Source: Marinobacter sp. BW6 | GTDB taxonomy: Bacteria > Pseudomonadota > Gammaproteobacteria > Pseudomonadales > Oleiphilaceae | DNA length: 64,000 nt | Assembly (NCBI RefSeq): GCF_008107725.1 | Contig: NZ_VIRN01000064.1 | Location: 310,001-374,000 of the forward strand | Reading direction: 5' to 3' | The notes under the pieces: generated by a model | What the model was told of the DNA's origin: nothing | The model's input: only the letters and a program-made list of their open reading frames with translations | Database searches by the model: none | Translations under genes and position numbers: made by a program | Shown: in pieces, positions 52,639 through 61,670 of the stretch | Position numbering within the stretch: position 1 is the first letter of the stretch | How the letters are laid out: each line of letters starts with the position of its first letter

Positions 52639-53177
52639 TTCTGCAGGGCACAATGCTCTTGGACTAGCTTCCAGTGCGGCGGCTCGTCCATCTCTGGCAT
52701 GTCTCCTCGCGTTGGCCCGGTGGCTTCCCAGATCTGCCCACCGTGGCTGGCCAGGTCGCCCTCTTCGTAGCTTTTTGAAAACAGCCATTGTTCCGGCTTT
52801 ACACACATCCCTGACGCAGTTTCGCCCCGATGGGATTTCTCGTCGGTCGGATTGAATCCCGGCTTTCCGTCATTCTGTTTGTCGTTTGCATCGGCCCTTT
52901 TTCCGCTCTCGGGCCGGTTGCTGCAATCGGGCACTGAGTCCAGTTTGATCCAGTCAAACGTGATACCCGGCTCCAGTCCCCTGTGCATTTCTCTGGATTC
53001 GTACCAGTGGCCTTTGTGGAAAACCACGGCGTCTTCGGGGTAATAGTGCTCAGGGTTCCACGTGGCCACGTCCGGGTCGCAGGGGGCTGCGGCAGCCGGC
53101 GCAGACAGGCCGGCGGTTAACAGGACCAGAACCAGGCAAAAGAAGCTGCGAGAGTTTCCTGGGATACGTTCAATCAT
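52632..53177 (-). CDS. Secreted protein with two CBM5/12-like modules
   Basis: A 181-residue protein with a signal peptide (cleavage near APAAAAP). Two short modules repeat the chitin-binding CBM5/12 style pattern, W-x-Y-x-x-x-D-x-V-x-x-x-G-x-x-W/Y: first from WNPEHYYPEDAVVFHKGHWYES, second from WLFSKSYEEGDLASHGGQIWEA, separated by a polar linker of about 50 residues (DANDKQNDGKPGFNP). Cysteines in each module could pair. There is no catalytic domain. Carbohydrate binding is inference. Its start overlaps the EamA stop by eight bases and uses AAGGAG inside that gene, so translation is coupled. Confidence 0.7.
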   Translation of the reverse strand: MIERIPGNSRSFFCLVLVLLTAGLSAPAAAAPCDPDVATWNPEHYYPEDAVVFHKGHWYESREMHRGLEPGITFDWIKLDSVPDCSNRPESGKRADANDKQNDGKPGFNPTDEKSHRGETASGMCVKPEQWLFSKSYEEGDLASHGGQIWEATGPTRGDMPEMDEPPHWKLVQEHCALQNQ

Positions 53178-54138
53178 GGGTGTCTCCTTTTGCTAGTTGC
53201 TCTGGGGATGGATAGTGGGTGCGTTTTCGGGTTTGTGTGGCCAGCACCAGCCCGGCAAGGATCAGCGCACCGCCGAAAACATGAAACAGCCCGAGTGATT
53301 CTGCCAGGAAAATGCCCGCCAGAATCGAGGCAAAGACGGGGGTCAGATACATAAAGATGGCCGCCCTGGCCGGGCCAATTTTATGCACACCGTGGTTCCA
53401 GAATCCATAGGCGAGGATTCCCGGAAAAATTGCGAAGTACAGCAACGGCAGTGCGGTGCTCTCCGACAGCTTGAAGCCACCGGAGAAGAAGACCAGATCC
53501 ATCAGGTAGAACGGCAGGACAACCAGCGTTCCCAGCAGGATCTGTGTGGTCAGAAAGGTGAGCGCAGGCAGAGGCACAGCCTGTCGTCTCAATAACACCG
53601 AAAACAGGCCCCAGCTGAATACCGCCGCCACCATAATCAGATCCCCCGGCTGGGCCTTAAGGCTGGTCAGCACCGAGAGATCACCGCGGGCAATAACGGT
53701 GACGATACCGGTTATCGCCAGCGCTATCCCGAGGGCCTGGATCGGACGGGTCCGATCGCCAAGCAGCACCCAGGCCAGCAGCGCGACGAAAATGGGAATA
53801 GTGGCGTTAATCAGGGCAATATTGGTCGCGGTAGTTGTGGTCGCCGCCAGGTATAGCAGGGTATTGAACGCCCCCACGCTGAAGGTCGCCAGGGCCAGCA
53901 TGGAACCGAACCGCTGGCGGATAACCTGCCGATGGCGCCAGATTCCCGGAAGGCCAAAAGGGAGCAGGATAGCCAGAGCGATTACCCAGCGCCAGAACGA
54001 CATGGAGAGCGGCGGGATGTTCTCAACCGTGCCCCGGGCGACCACTGCGTTGCCGGCCCAGAAAAGCGGGGTAAGAACCAGCCCGATGTAGGCCAGGCCG
54101 GGAATTCGTGACAAGACTCCGGCATTCTCGGAAGACAC
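53170..54138 (-). CDS. EamA/DMT-family transporter
   Basis: A 322-residue exporter-type membrane protein with ten helices, starting at GTG with AGGAG five bases upstream. The two EamA repeats are visible from LAYIGLVLTPLFWAGNAVVARG and from LIMVAAVFSWGLFSVLLRR. It is the second EamA protein in the window but not a close copy of that at 42 kb. It is transcribed with the small secreted protein overlapping its 3' end, an unusual companion. Confidence 0.9.
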   Translation of the reverse strand: MSSENAGVLSRIPGLAYIGLVLTPLFWAGNAVVARGTVENIPPLSMSFWRWVIALAILLPFGLPGIWRHRQVIRQRFGSMLALATFSVGAFNTLLYLAATTTTATNIALINATIPIFVALLAWVLLGDRTRPIQALGIALAITGIVTVIARGDLSVLTSLKAQPGDLIMVAAVFSWGLFSVLLRRQAVPLPALTFLTTQILLGTLVVLPFYLMDLVFFSGGFKLSESTALPLLYFAIFPGILAYGFWNHGVHKIGPARAAIFMYLTPVFASILAGIFLAESLGLFHVFGGALILAGLVLATQTRKRTHYPSPEQLAKGDTHD

Positions 54139-54183
54139 AAAGGCTCCTGTGAGATTGGTGATGCCCGAAAAAAGCCTAGCATA

Positions 54184-55569
54184 CTACTCTCCGAGAACTT
54201 CTGCCTCCGTACCAATGTGGTAGGCGGCAAAACCGGCCATCACTACCTGGTCCACAGCCATACCGATAACCCGGCCATCGGTGGTGGACCGGATGGGGTG
54301 CTGGGCATTGGTGATCGGATCGGAGACGTAACCGAGAATCTCCCCTTCCGATACGTTTGCCCCCAACTCAATTTCGCTGAACAGGATCCCGCCGTGGTCC
54401 GCGCGGATCCAGTCGGAATCGTAGTAGACCGGCTCCGGATCGCCCCATACGAACATCCGGGAGATCATGCCCTGGCGCTCCATCAGGCTGGTGAGGCTGT
54501 TCACGCCGGCGCTGATCTGGTGTTGCTGGATGCGGTGGGATTCTCCGGCCTCCAGGGTGACGGTGCGAATACCGGCTTCCACAGCGGCCGTGCGCAACAT
54601 GCCCCCAGAACCAGAGCTGTGAACCACTGCCATGCGATCAAAGCCCCGGGTGAATTCCGCCACGTCCGGGTTGTTCATGTCGGCACGAAGTTGCGGCAGG
54701 TTGGTGCGCTTCAGTGAGCCGGTGTGGATGTCCACCAGCATGTCGCATTTGCGAATCACGTTCTCGAACAGGGAATGGGCAATCCGGTCCGCCAGGCTGC
54801 CGTTGGGGCTGCCCGGGAAATGCCGGTTGAGATCCCGACGATCGGGCAGATAGCGGCTGCCCTGCTGGAACCCCGGCAGGTTTACAATTGGCACACCGAC
54901 AACCCGGCCTGACAGTTTCTCCGGGTTCAGGTCGTACATGGTCTGACGGATGATTTCGATGCCGTTCAGCTCATCCCCGTGGACTGCGCCGGTGAGGCAC
55001 AGGGTGGGGCCGGCGTTGATACCGTTAACCACCAGTACCGGCGTGGTCTGGGATAGCCCGGCAATCTGGATGCCGGGCGTCCAGGCCAGGCGGGTAGACG
55101 TGCCCGGCATGACATCATTGTCGAGCAGGGTGAAAACCTTGCCCTTGCGAATCTCGGGTTGCGGCTCGGGTTCGGCCACCGCTTCGGTTGCCATGACCTC
55201 GGATTCTGCGGCATCCGCATCGGTATCAGCGGGCGCAGAAACCTGTGCCTCCGGTGGTGGTGCAACCTGCTTCAGATCGATATTCGGGGCCACTTTGCGG
55301 GAACCGGCTGAGGGCGTATCGATACCGGCTCCGCCCTGTGGGGCTTTCGGCTTAGGGGCTTTGTTGTCCTTCCCTTTGGTCTGCAGAGGGGCCGACTGCT
55401 CAACGTCTTCGACGCTCTCGTCCTCGGCCAGTTCCGCGATCAGCACTTCGGATTTTTTACTGGCCTTTGCCGAATCGGTTTCGGCCAAAAGCGGTGCCGA
55501 CAGCCAGGGTATAACCAGGCCGATCAGCAGGATCCGGGGGGACGGTTTTTTAAGCCGCTCAAACAGCAT
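54184..55569 (-). CDS. Secreted M14-like deacylase (AstE/aspartoacylase family)
   Basis: A 461-residue protein with a signal peptide (LLIGLVIPWLSAPLLA). Residues of about 30-140 are a low-complexity Pro/Ala/Glu-rich linker, then comes a zinc carboxypeptidase-type fold. Metal ligands are His197 and Glu200 in AVHGDELNG and His282 in DIHTG; the catalytic glutamate is likely in TLEAGE (340-343). The C-terminal beta region (GANVSEGEILGYVSDP) looks like the extension of succinylglutamate desuccinylase-type proteins. Export suggests it acts on an envelope or extracellular N-acyl or peptide substrate, unlike cytoplasmic AstE. Confidence 0.85.
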   Translation of the reverse strand: MLFERLKKPSPRILLIGLVIPWLSAPLLAETDSAKASKKSEVLIAELAEDESVEDVEQSAPLQTKGKDNKAPKPKAPQGGAGIDTPSAGSRKVAPNIDLKQVAPPPEAQVSAPADTDADAAESEVMATEAVAEPEPQPEIRKGKVFTLLDNDVMPGTSTRLAWTPGIQIAGLSQTTPVLVVNGINAGPTLCLTGAVHGDELNGIEIIRQTMYDLNPEKLSGRVVGVPIVNLPGFQQGSRYLPDRRDLNRHFPGSPNGSLADRIAHSLFENVIRKCDMLVDIHTGSLKRTNLPQLRADMNNPDVAEFTRGFDRMAVVHSSGSGGMLRTAAVEAGIRTVTLEAGESHRIQQHQISAGVNSLTSLMERQGMISRMFVWGDPEPVYYDSDWIRADHGGILFSEIELGANVSEGEILGYVSDPITNAQHPIRSTTDGRVIGMAVDQVVMAGFAAYHIGTEAEVLGE

Positions 55570-55760
55570 ATTTCCTCACGGTTCGTCAGTGTGCGCTCAA
55601 GGATAGAGTGCCGCTGGCGGTCATGAATACTGCTGTGACAAAGGTTTAATGCCACTTTCATGAAATCCGGGCAAGTTATAACGAAGACATTTATACGCCG
55701 GAAACGCGATTAACAATATGGGTGTTTTGCGAAATCTGGTGTGCTTTCGTTACTCCCGCG

Positions 55761-57398
55761 TTAGCTGTCGTGTACGGCATGCCAGAGGTCGTTTTCCCGG
55801 AACGCCCTGTGCTCGGCCTCCAGTTTCAGCAAATGCGCCAGGGCGGACCGTGCCGCGAGGCCATGGATGGCCGCCGGAACATCGTCATAGGCTTTGGCGG
55901 TCAGGGCTTTCAGGTCCACCGGAGTGAGGGCTTCCAGCGCACGGGCCACCTTGTGTTCGCGGGACAGGCGGTGGGTAATCAGGAAGTCGATCACCGCTTC
56001 GGGATGCCCCATCAGGAACCCGTGGGCCGGCGCAATGTAACGAACAGACTCGGCCAGCAACTCGTAGAGCGATTCGATGTAGGCCTTCATGTCGCCGTCC
56101 GGCGGATTAATCACCACCGTTGAGCCCTGCATGATGTGGTCACCGGAAAAAAGAAGGTTCTGGTCGACCAGCAGAAAACACAGGTGGTTCGACGCATGGC
56201 CAGGGGTATGCAGCACCTTCAGGACCCCGGCTTCGGTCACAATCAGATCACCGTGCTCCGGCTCGTCGTCGGCCCGGAACGTCTGGTCCTGGCCGGCACC
56301 CGGGGGTGCCGGCCAACCGAATACCCGGCACCCGGTGCGCTCTTTCAGGGCAGCAACCGCCGGTGAATGGTCCTGATGCGTGTGGGTCACCAGAACCTGG
56401 TCAATCACCCCACCGGTCACCTCCAGAATCCGCTCGATATGGGACTCGTTGGCGGGGCCGGGATCAATCACCGTAAAGCGTTCATGGCCCAGGATGTAAG
56501 TGTTGGTACCCGGCCCGGTCATCATGCCCGGGTTGGGCGCCGTCAGCCGAGTGACCCGGGCCGCGACTTCAACCGGCTCACCGGGAATAATCTCCGCCCG
56601 GGTCGAGCCTTCACCTTCCGGATCCAGCTTCGCGGCCTCATCATAGGCAGGCGCTCCCGGCTCCAGCGTTACCGGCTTGCCCTTTTTCATCGCCGGCCAT
56701 GGTTGATCGGGGTACGGCTCGGGCGGGTTCGCATGGGCATAGCGCATCAGCGCATCGGTGGTCTCAAACCCGTTCAGAACCCGCAACGTCCGGATTGTCG
56801 GGAGTCCCAGCAACCGCTGGCCCTTCCGATGGTCCTCAAGCGCCTGCTCCGGGCGGATCCAGACATGATCAATGGTTTCCACCCCGTCATGCCCGGCCAA
56901 TTGTCCTTCAGGAGCCGGCGTCACGAAAAACCGCGTATCGAAACGCCGTGGCGGTCCCGGCGGCGTAATCCAGTGGCCCAGGTAAGCCAACCTGTCCAGG
57001 GGAATCGCCAAACCGTGTTTTTTGCACAGACTGGCCAAAGACAGATCGCCGTCGAACACCGATTTCCGGTCCGCATGGGCGGGGTGATCCCCGGCTATCG
57101 GGTTGACCTGCTCATCCACCGCAACCAGAACCCCGGACTCCTCAAAACACTCCCGAACCGCCGCCAACATATAGTCCGCGCCGCCTTCATCAACGCTCAT
57201 GGTCTGACTGATCTCGGCGTCTGCGGTGCCGATAATATGATCCTGGCCGTGGGTCTCATTTTCCTCGACCCTCCCACCGGGGAACACAAAATAGCCGGGC
57301 ATAAACACGGCGTCCCAGGTACGTTGCAGCAGCAGGACCTCAAGGCCGTCGGCCGTATCTCGAACCAGAACTAGTGTGGCAGCAGGGCGAATATCCAT
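55761..57398 (-). CDS. Nudix hydrolase / metallo-beta-lactamase fusion
   Basis: A protein of 545 residues from the ATG at 57398, which has GGAG just upstream; the frame extends to 57503 only by reading through a repeat. The N-terminal domain is Nudix: GG at 41-42 and RECFEESG from Arg82, with about 26 extra residues inserted between the two halves of the box, as in NUDT19-like coenzyme A-type enzymes. From about residue 275 is a metallo-beta-lactamase fold of LACTB2 type with HTHQDH at 339-344, HTPGHASNH and FSGDH. Both domains look catalytically complete. The combined reaction is unknown. Confidence 0.88.
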   Translation of the reverse strand: MDIRPAATLVLVRDTADGLEVLLLQRTWDAVFMPGYFVFPGGRVEENETHGQDHIIGTADAEISQTMSVDEGGADYMLAAVRECFEESGVLVAVDEQVNPIAGDHPAHADRKSVFDGDLSLASLCKKHGLAIPLDRLAYLGHWITPPGPPRRFDTRFFVTPAPEGQLAGHDGVETIDHVWIRPEQALEDHRKGQRLLGLPTIRTLRVLNGFETTDALMRYAHANPPEPYPDQPWPAMKKGKPVTLEPGAPAYDEAAKLDPEGEGSTRAEIIPGEPVEVAARVTRLTAPNPGMMTGPGTNTYILGHERFTVIDPGPANESHIERILEVTGGVIDQVLVTHTHQDHSPAVAALKERTGCRVFGWPAPPGAGQDQTFRADDEPEHGDLIVTEAGVLKVLHTPGHASNHLCFLLVDQNLLFSGDHIMQGSTVVINPPDGDMKAYIESLYELLAESVRYIAPAHGFLMGHPEAVIDFLITHRLSREHKVARALEALTPVDLKALTAKAYDDVPAAIHGLAARSALAHLLKLEAEHRAFRENDLWHAVHDS

Positions 57399-57447
57399 AG
57401 GACTCCAAATACGATCTTTTTTATTCAGTGCGCGAACAAAGTACGAA

Positions 57448-57559
57448 CGACGGCTGGGAAAGGCCTTCCAAAACTGTCTGTCGCCATGGATGGCGACAGT
57501 CAAGCGTCACATGGACGTGCCGCCAGGAGCGCGTTTTGGAAGGCCTTTCCCAGCCGTCG
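57448..57559. repeat. Dispersed hairpin repeat, copy C
   Basis: Perfect 27-base arms at 57448-57474 and 57533-57559 enclose an inner hairpin with GCCATGGATGGC. Interior order matches copy A. It lies in the divergent region between the Nudix/lactamase fusion and the thioesterase gene. Confidence 0.92.
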
Positions 57560-57689
57560 CTCCACCAGGCTCGATGCGCAGAGGTCTGACAGCAAGATAA
57601 CTGATTTAACTCAGAAGATCCCGAGATGAACACTAAAGTCGAACAGCGTATGATTTGCCCCAAGATACCCAGTGAAAACAGGAACCCCC

Positions 57690-58115
57690 GTGGCCCGAAT
57701 CAAACTCTCATTCCCGGATGACGTCTTCTGCTTCGAAACCAGGATGCCCGTCAGAATCACCGACATCAACGGCGCCAACCACCTCGGCAACGACGCCCTC
57801 ATCTCCATGCTCTCCGAGGCCCGGGCCCAGTTCCTGGTCAGCTATGGCATCCAGGAAGCCAGCAAGGACGGCACCGGCATTATCGTGACCGACCTGGCCA
57901 CCATGTACCAGTCCGAGTCCTTCTTCCCGGAAATGCTGCGCTTTGAAGTGGGTCTGATGGACTTCAACAAGTATGGCGGGGATTTCGTATTCCGGGTCAC
58001 CAAGGCCGAGAGCGGCCAGCCGGTGGCACTGGCGAAGTATGGCTTCGTCTTCTTCAACTACCACCGCAAGGAAGTGGTGCCGGTGCCCGAGAGCTTCCGC
58101 TCACGCTTTGCCTGA
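57690..58115 (+). CDS. Hotdog-fold acyl-CoA thioesterase-like protein
   Basis: About 141 residues from GTG 57690, with AGGA five bases upstream. The pattern RITDINGANHLGNDALISMLSEARAQFL matches 4-hydroxybenzoyl-CoA/YbgC-type thioesterases, with Asp in the TDINGANH loop as the usual catalytic residue. Substrate not defined. The final 15 bases overlap the convergent MATE gene. Confidence 0.88.
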   Translation: MARIKLSFPDDVFCFETRMPVRITDINGANHLGNDALISMLSEARAQFLVSYGIQEASKDGTGIIVTDLATMYQSESFFPEMLRFEVGLMDFNKYGGDFVFRVTKAESGQPVALAKYGFVFFNYHRKEVVPVPESFRSRFA

Positions 58116-59438
58116 GGATATCTCGGCCTTAAGGCGCGTCATGCCGGCACGGTAAAAGCTGTAAGCCATGGCGCCTGCAAACAGATTGCCCACCAGGGCG
58201 CCGCTCATCAGCCCGTAGAGGCCGTTGACCTGGCTGCCGATCCAGAGCAGGGGCAGGAAACACAGGAACAGGCGCAGGGTGGACACCAGCAGGGCCCGCA
58301 TGGCCAGGCCCAGGGCATTGCAAACCGACACCATCAGCATGCACACGCCCAGACCGCTGTAACTGAGAGGCACCCGCACCAGATAGCCGGCCAAGACCTC
58401 CTGAACATCACTGTCGCTGGAGAACAGCTCCGATACCAATCCGGAAGCGACAACCCAGGTGAGGCCAATGGCCAACTGCCAGACCACCACAAACCGGACC
58501 GCAAGGCGCACCAGTTTCCGGATCTGCTCGATATCGCCGGCACCCAGCATGCGGCCAATCATCGGCGGCATCGACATGGTCAGGGCGAGCACCACCACAA
58601 TAGAGAAAAATTCCAGACGGGTGCCCAGGCCCCAGGCGGCCACTGCTGCCGAGCCGAACCCGGCCACCAGGGCCGTTGCGAGCATGGCCGAGACAGCCGG
58701 CATCAGCTGGCTCACCATGGCCGGGGCCATGATGCCGTTGAGCTGTTTAAGGGCCTTCCACAGGGCAAGCTCGCGCAGGTCGAACCGGATCCAGCGGCGT
58801 TTCAGAAGTTTCGGATAGATCACCAGACAGCCGATTCCGAACGAGGTGATGGTCGCCCAGGCGGCGCCGGGCAGTCCCCAGCCGAAAACAAAGATGTAGA
58901 GCGGGTCCAGGGCGATGTTGGTCAGGCTCGTGGCCACCATCATGTACCCCGGCAATTTAGTGTCACCGTGGGACCGGCAAACGCTGTAGCCGAAGTACAG
59001 GAAGGCCCCGGTCCAGGCCGCCATCAGCCAGGGGACCCAGTACTGCCGGACCAGTGGCAGTAGTGAGTCTTCAGCGCCCAGGGCGGTCATGATGTGGCTC
59101 TGCAGGAACCACAGCGCCATGCAAATGACGAAAACAAGGCTGCCGCCCACGGTAATGATCAATCCGCCCAGCCGGTAAGCCCGAATTTCATCGCCAGCAC
59201 CCAGTGTGCGGGAGACGATCGCCGTGGTCGCAATCCCCAGACCCACCTGAAGGCCGATGATCAGTTGCTGCATCGGCAGGGTGAAGCCCAGTGCAGCCAG
59301 CGGATCCCGCCCCAACTGACCCACGAAGGCACTGTCGGCCAGCTGGAAGGTCATCAGGGACAGCACCCCGAAGAGCATGGGCCAGGTCATGCTGTAGAGC
59401 TGGCGGGCCAGGGATGGGTTTTGGGTGGTGGTCTGCAC
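58101..59438 (-). CDS. MATE-family multidrug efflux transporter
   Basis: A 445-residue membrane protein with twelve helices, starting at GTG. It belongs to the DinF/NorM-type MATE antiporters, with the opening LYSMTWPMLFGVLSLMTFQLADSAFVGQLGRDPLAALGFTLP, which export cationic drugs or metabolites using Na+ or H+. The ribosome binding site is weak. A hairpin repeat lies between its start and the upstream tpx gene. Confidence 0.93.
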   Translation of the reverse strand: MQTTTQNPSLARQLYSMTWPMLFGVLSLMTFQLADSAFVGQLGRDPLAALGFTLPMQQLIIGLQVGLGIATTAIVSRTLGAGDEIRAYRLGGLIITVGGSLVFVICMALWFLQSHIMTALGAEDSLLPLVRQYWVPWLMAAWTGAFLYFGYSVCRSHGDTKLPGYMMVATSLTNIALDPLYIFVFGWGLPGAAWATITSFGIGCLVIYPKLLKRRWIRFDLRELALWKALKQLNGIMAPAMVSQLMPAVSAMLATALVAGFGSAAVAAWGLGTRLEFFSIVVVLALTMSMPPMIGRMLGAGDIEQIRKLVRLAVRFVVVWQLAIGLTWVVASGLVSELFSSDSDVQEVLAGYLVRVPLSYSGLGVCMLMVSVCNALGLAMRALLVSTLRLFLCFLPLLWIGSQVNGLYGLMSGALVGNLFAGAMAYSFYRAGMTRLKAEISSGKA

Positions 59439-59511
59439 GGGGCGTCAGGGGCCTTCGGTTAGGATTCGGGCTTTGGGCGGGGATTCTAACAGGTTCTGGT
59501 TTTGGAGCATG

Positions 59512-59620
59512 CAGTCGGCTGGGGGCGGGCTTCTGAAACACGCTGTGAATACATCCCTGTACGCTCGGCTCCGCCATCCATGGCTCCGCACGGTTTCAGA
59601 AGCCCGCCCCCATCCAACTG
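59512..59620. repeat. Dispersed hairpin repeat, copy D
   Basis: The arms 59520-59539 and 59593-59612 pair perfectly over 20 bases; with two mismatches the hairpin extends to 59512 and 59620. The interior has ACATCCCTGTACGCTCGG and GCCATCCATGGC, as in copy B. It sits between tpx and the MATE gene. Confidence 0.9.
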
Positions 59621-59666
59621 CCCCGAAAACCGGTGATATGTCCGGCGCTCAGGGAGATAAGAAGCT

Positions 59667-60164
59667 TCACAGCACCTTCAGCGCCGCATCGTAATCCGGC
59701 TCGTCCTTGATCTCATCGACCAGCTGGCTGTGGATGACCTTGTCGTTCTCATCCAGTACGACCACCGCCCGGGCGCAGAGACCGGCCAGGGGGCCATCCT
59801 GAATGGCGACGCCGTAGTCCTGCTGGAAGCTGTAGTTCCGGAAGGTGGAGAGGGTTTCGACGTTTTTCAGGCCTTCGGCGCCGCAGAATCGGGCGGCCGC
59901 GAAGGGCAGGTCGGCGGAGACCACGAGGACCACGGTGTTGTCCAGGCTGCCGGCCTTTTCGTTGAATTTCCGGGTGGAGGCGGCGCAGACGCCGGTGTCG
60001 ATGCTCGGGATGATGTTCAGGATCTTGCGCTTGCCGGCCCAGTTCTCGAGTTTGACTTCTTCCAGCCCGCTGTTGGTAAGGGTAAAGGGAGGCGCGTTGT
60101 CGCCTGTCTCGGGGAATTTGCCGCTCAACTCAATGGGATTGCCGTCCAGGTTAACGCTGCTCAT
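59667..60164 (-). CDS. tpx: Thiol peroxidase
   Basis: A 165-residue atypical two-cysteine peroxiredoxin that reduces hydrogen peroxide and lipid hydroperoxides with electrons from thioredoxin. Peroxidatic Cys60 lies in [12 protein letters not shown] and resolving Cys94 in ARFCGAEGL, matching Tpx spacing. GAGGAG is eight bases before the ATG. Hairpin repeats lie on both sides. With ahpF at the other end of the window, it gives two peroxide-defence genes. Confidence 0.96.
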   Translation of the reverse strand: MSSVNLDGNPIELSGKFPETGDNAPPFTLTNSGLEEVKLENWAGKRKILNIIPSIDTGVCAASTRKFNEKAGSLDNTVVLVVSADLPFAAARFCGAEGLKNVETLSTFRNYSFQQDYGVAIQDGPLAGLCARAVVVLDENDKVIHSQLVDEIKDEPDYDAALKVL

Positions 60165-60252
60165 GGTATTTGCTCCTCGGTGTCTGGTTTAGAGTCTTAC
60201 GTACTCTGTGTAGACCACTTTGGATGATTTTGCCTGTTGGCTTTGGCGGTTG

Positions 60253-60364
60253 GGCTGATGCGGGAGGGCTTTCCAAAACACGCTCCTTGCGGCACGTCCC
60301 TGTGACGCTTGGCTGTCGCCATCCATGGCGACAGACAGTTTTGGAAAGCCCTCCCGCATCAGCC
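60253..60364. repeat. Dispersed hairpin repeat, copy E
   Basis: Perfect 27-base arms at 60253-60279 and 60338-60364. The interior is copy A/C type in reverse orientation, with GCGGCACGTCCCTGTGACGC and GTCGCCATCCATGGCGAC. It lies between tpx and the MFS gene. Confidence 0.92.
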
Positions 60365-60403
60365 TCCTAGCATCAGAGTCTTTTCCCCTGAGGCCATTAG
60401 ACT

Positions 60404-61624
60404 TCAATTACTGGTTATTGATTGTGGTTCGAAACCTTTCGCAGGATAACGCTGAACCAGCAGCAGATAACAGGCCATCGCGAGTGCTGCGCAGGCGGCA
60501 ATGATCAAGGCCATCACCAGGGACGTGCCATCGTGCAGGTGACCCACGAGCATGCCGGCAACAGCCGCTACGGCCATCTGGGTGAAGCCGAACAGGGCAG
60601 AGGCGGAGCCGGCCATGGTGGGGAAGTTCGCCAGGGCGCCGGCCATGGTCTGGGGCAGGACCATCCCGGTGCCGATCATGAACAGGGCCTGAGGCAAAAT
60701 GACGGCCCAGACGTTGAACACTTCACTCAGTGCCAGCACGGCCATGAGGCTGCCGCCAGCCACCGCAATGATCAGACCGCGAACCAGGATCTGGTCCGGA
60801 AGCAGGCGACGGCCGAGACGGACGGCGGTCAGGTTACCGATAATGTAGCCGGCCACCATGCAGGCAAAGTACAGACCGAACTGTTCTGTCGGCACGCCGA
60901 GGAAATCAATAAGCACGAACGAAGAGCCCGACAGAAAGGCGAACAGGCCGGAGAAGATCAGGGCATTGGTCAGGGTGTAGCCGACGAAGCTGATGTCCTT
61001 CGCGATGATCCGATAGTTCCGCAGCAGGCTGCAGAGCTTCAGCGATTGGCGATGCTCCGGGCGCATGGGCTCTGGAATACCAAAGGCCACCACCACGGCC
61101 ATTACCAGCGCATAACCGCCCAATGCCAGGAATACCGAAGCCCAGCCCAGGCTGGCCGTCAGCAGGCCACCGATGGTAGGCGCGACCGCCGGCGCCAGGG
61201 CCATGATGCTGGCCAGTATTGCCAGGATCTTGGCGGCCTCACGGGGCGTGTAGATATCCCGAATTGCCGCCCGACCCAGAACCGGGCCGGCAGAACCACC
61301 AAGCGCTTGCAGGAAACGGCACAGAATCAACGTTTCGATGTTCGACGCCAGGGCACAGCCAATACTGGCAATGGCGAAAAGGACGAAACCACCGATCATG
61401 ATCGGTTTGCGACCAAAACGGTCCGCCAACGGACCGCAAATCAGCTGAGCAATGGCAAAACCGACCATATACAGACTCAGCGTCAGCTGAACCTGATCGG
61501 TACCGGTGCCAAAGTCAGAACCTATTTGTGGCAGTGCCGGCAAATACATGTCCGTCGCCAGCGGCCCAAGGGCCACAGCGGCGGCGAGAAGTACCGTTGT
61601 CCAGACACTGGTCAAAGTCAGCAT
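60404..61624 (-). CDS. Bcr/CflA-family multidrug MFS transporter
   Basis: A 406-residue, twelve-helix exporter. The Bcr/CflA signature appears as AAAVALGPLATDMYLPALPQIGSDFG, followed by the MFS loop GPLADRFGRKPIMIGG and the ALGGSAGPVLGRAAIRDIY segment typical of this drug:H+ antiporter group. AGGAA precedes the ATG. The LysR gene upstream, same strand and beyond a hairpin repeat, may regulate it. Confidence 0.93.
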   Translation of the reverse strand: MLTLTSVWTTVLLAAAVALGPLATDMYLPALPQIGSDFGTGTDQVQLTLSLYMVGFAIAQLICGPLADRFGRKPIMIGGFVLFAIASIGCALASNIETLILCRFLQALGGSAGPVLGRAAIRDIYTPREAAKILAILASIMALAPAVAPTIGGLLTASLGWASVFLALGGYALVMAVVVAFGIPEPMRPEHRQSLKLCSLLRNYRIIAKDISFVGYTLTNALIFSGLFAFLSGSSFVLIDFLGVPTEQFGLYFACMVAGYIIGNLTAVRLGRRLLPDQILVRGLIIAVAGGSLMAVLALSEVFNVWAVILPQALFMIGTGMVLPQTMAGALANFPTMAGSASALFGFTQMAVAAVAGMLVGHLHDGTSLVMALIIAACAALAMACYLLLVQRYPAKGFEPQSITSN

Positions 61625-61670
61625 GGATTTCCTAATGCGTTATCAGAGAGTTACCAAAAGAGTTACGACA

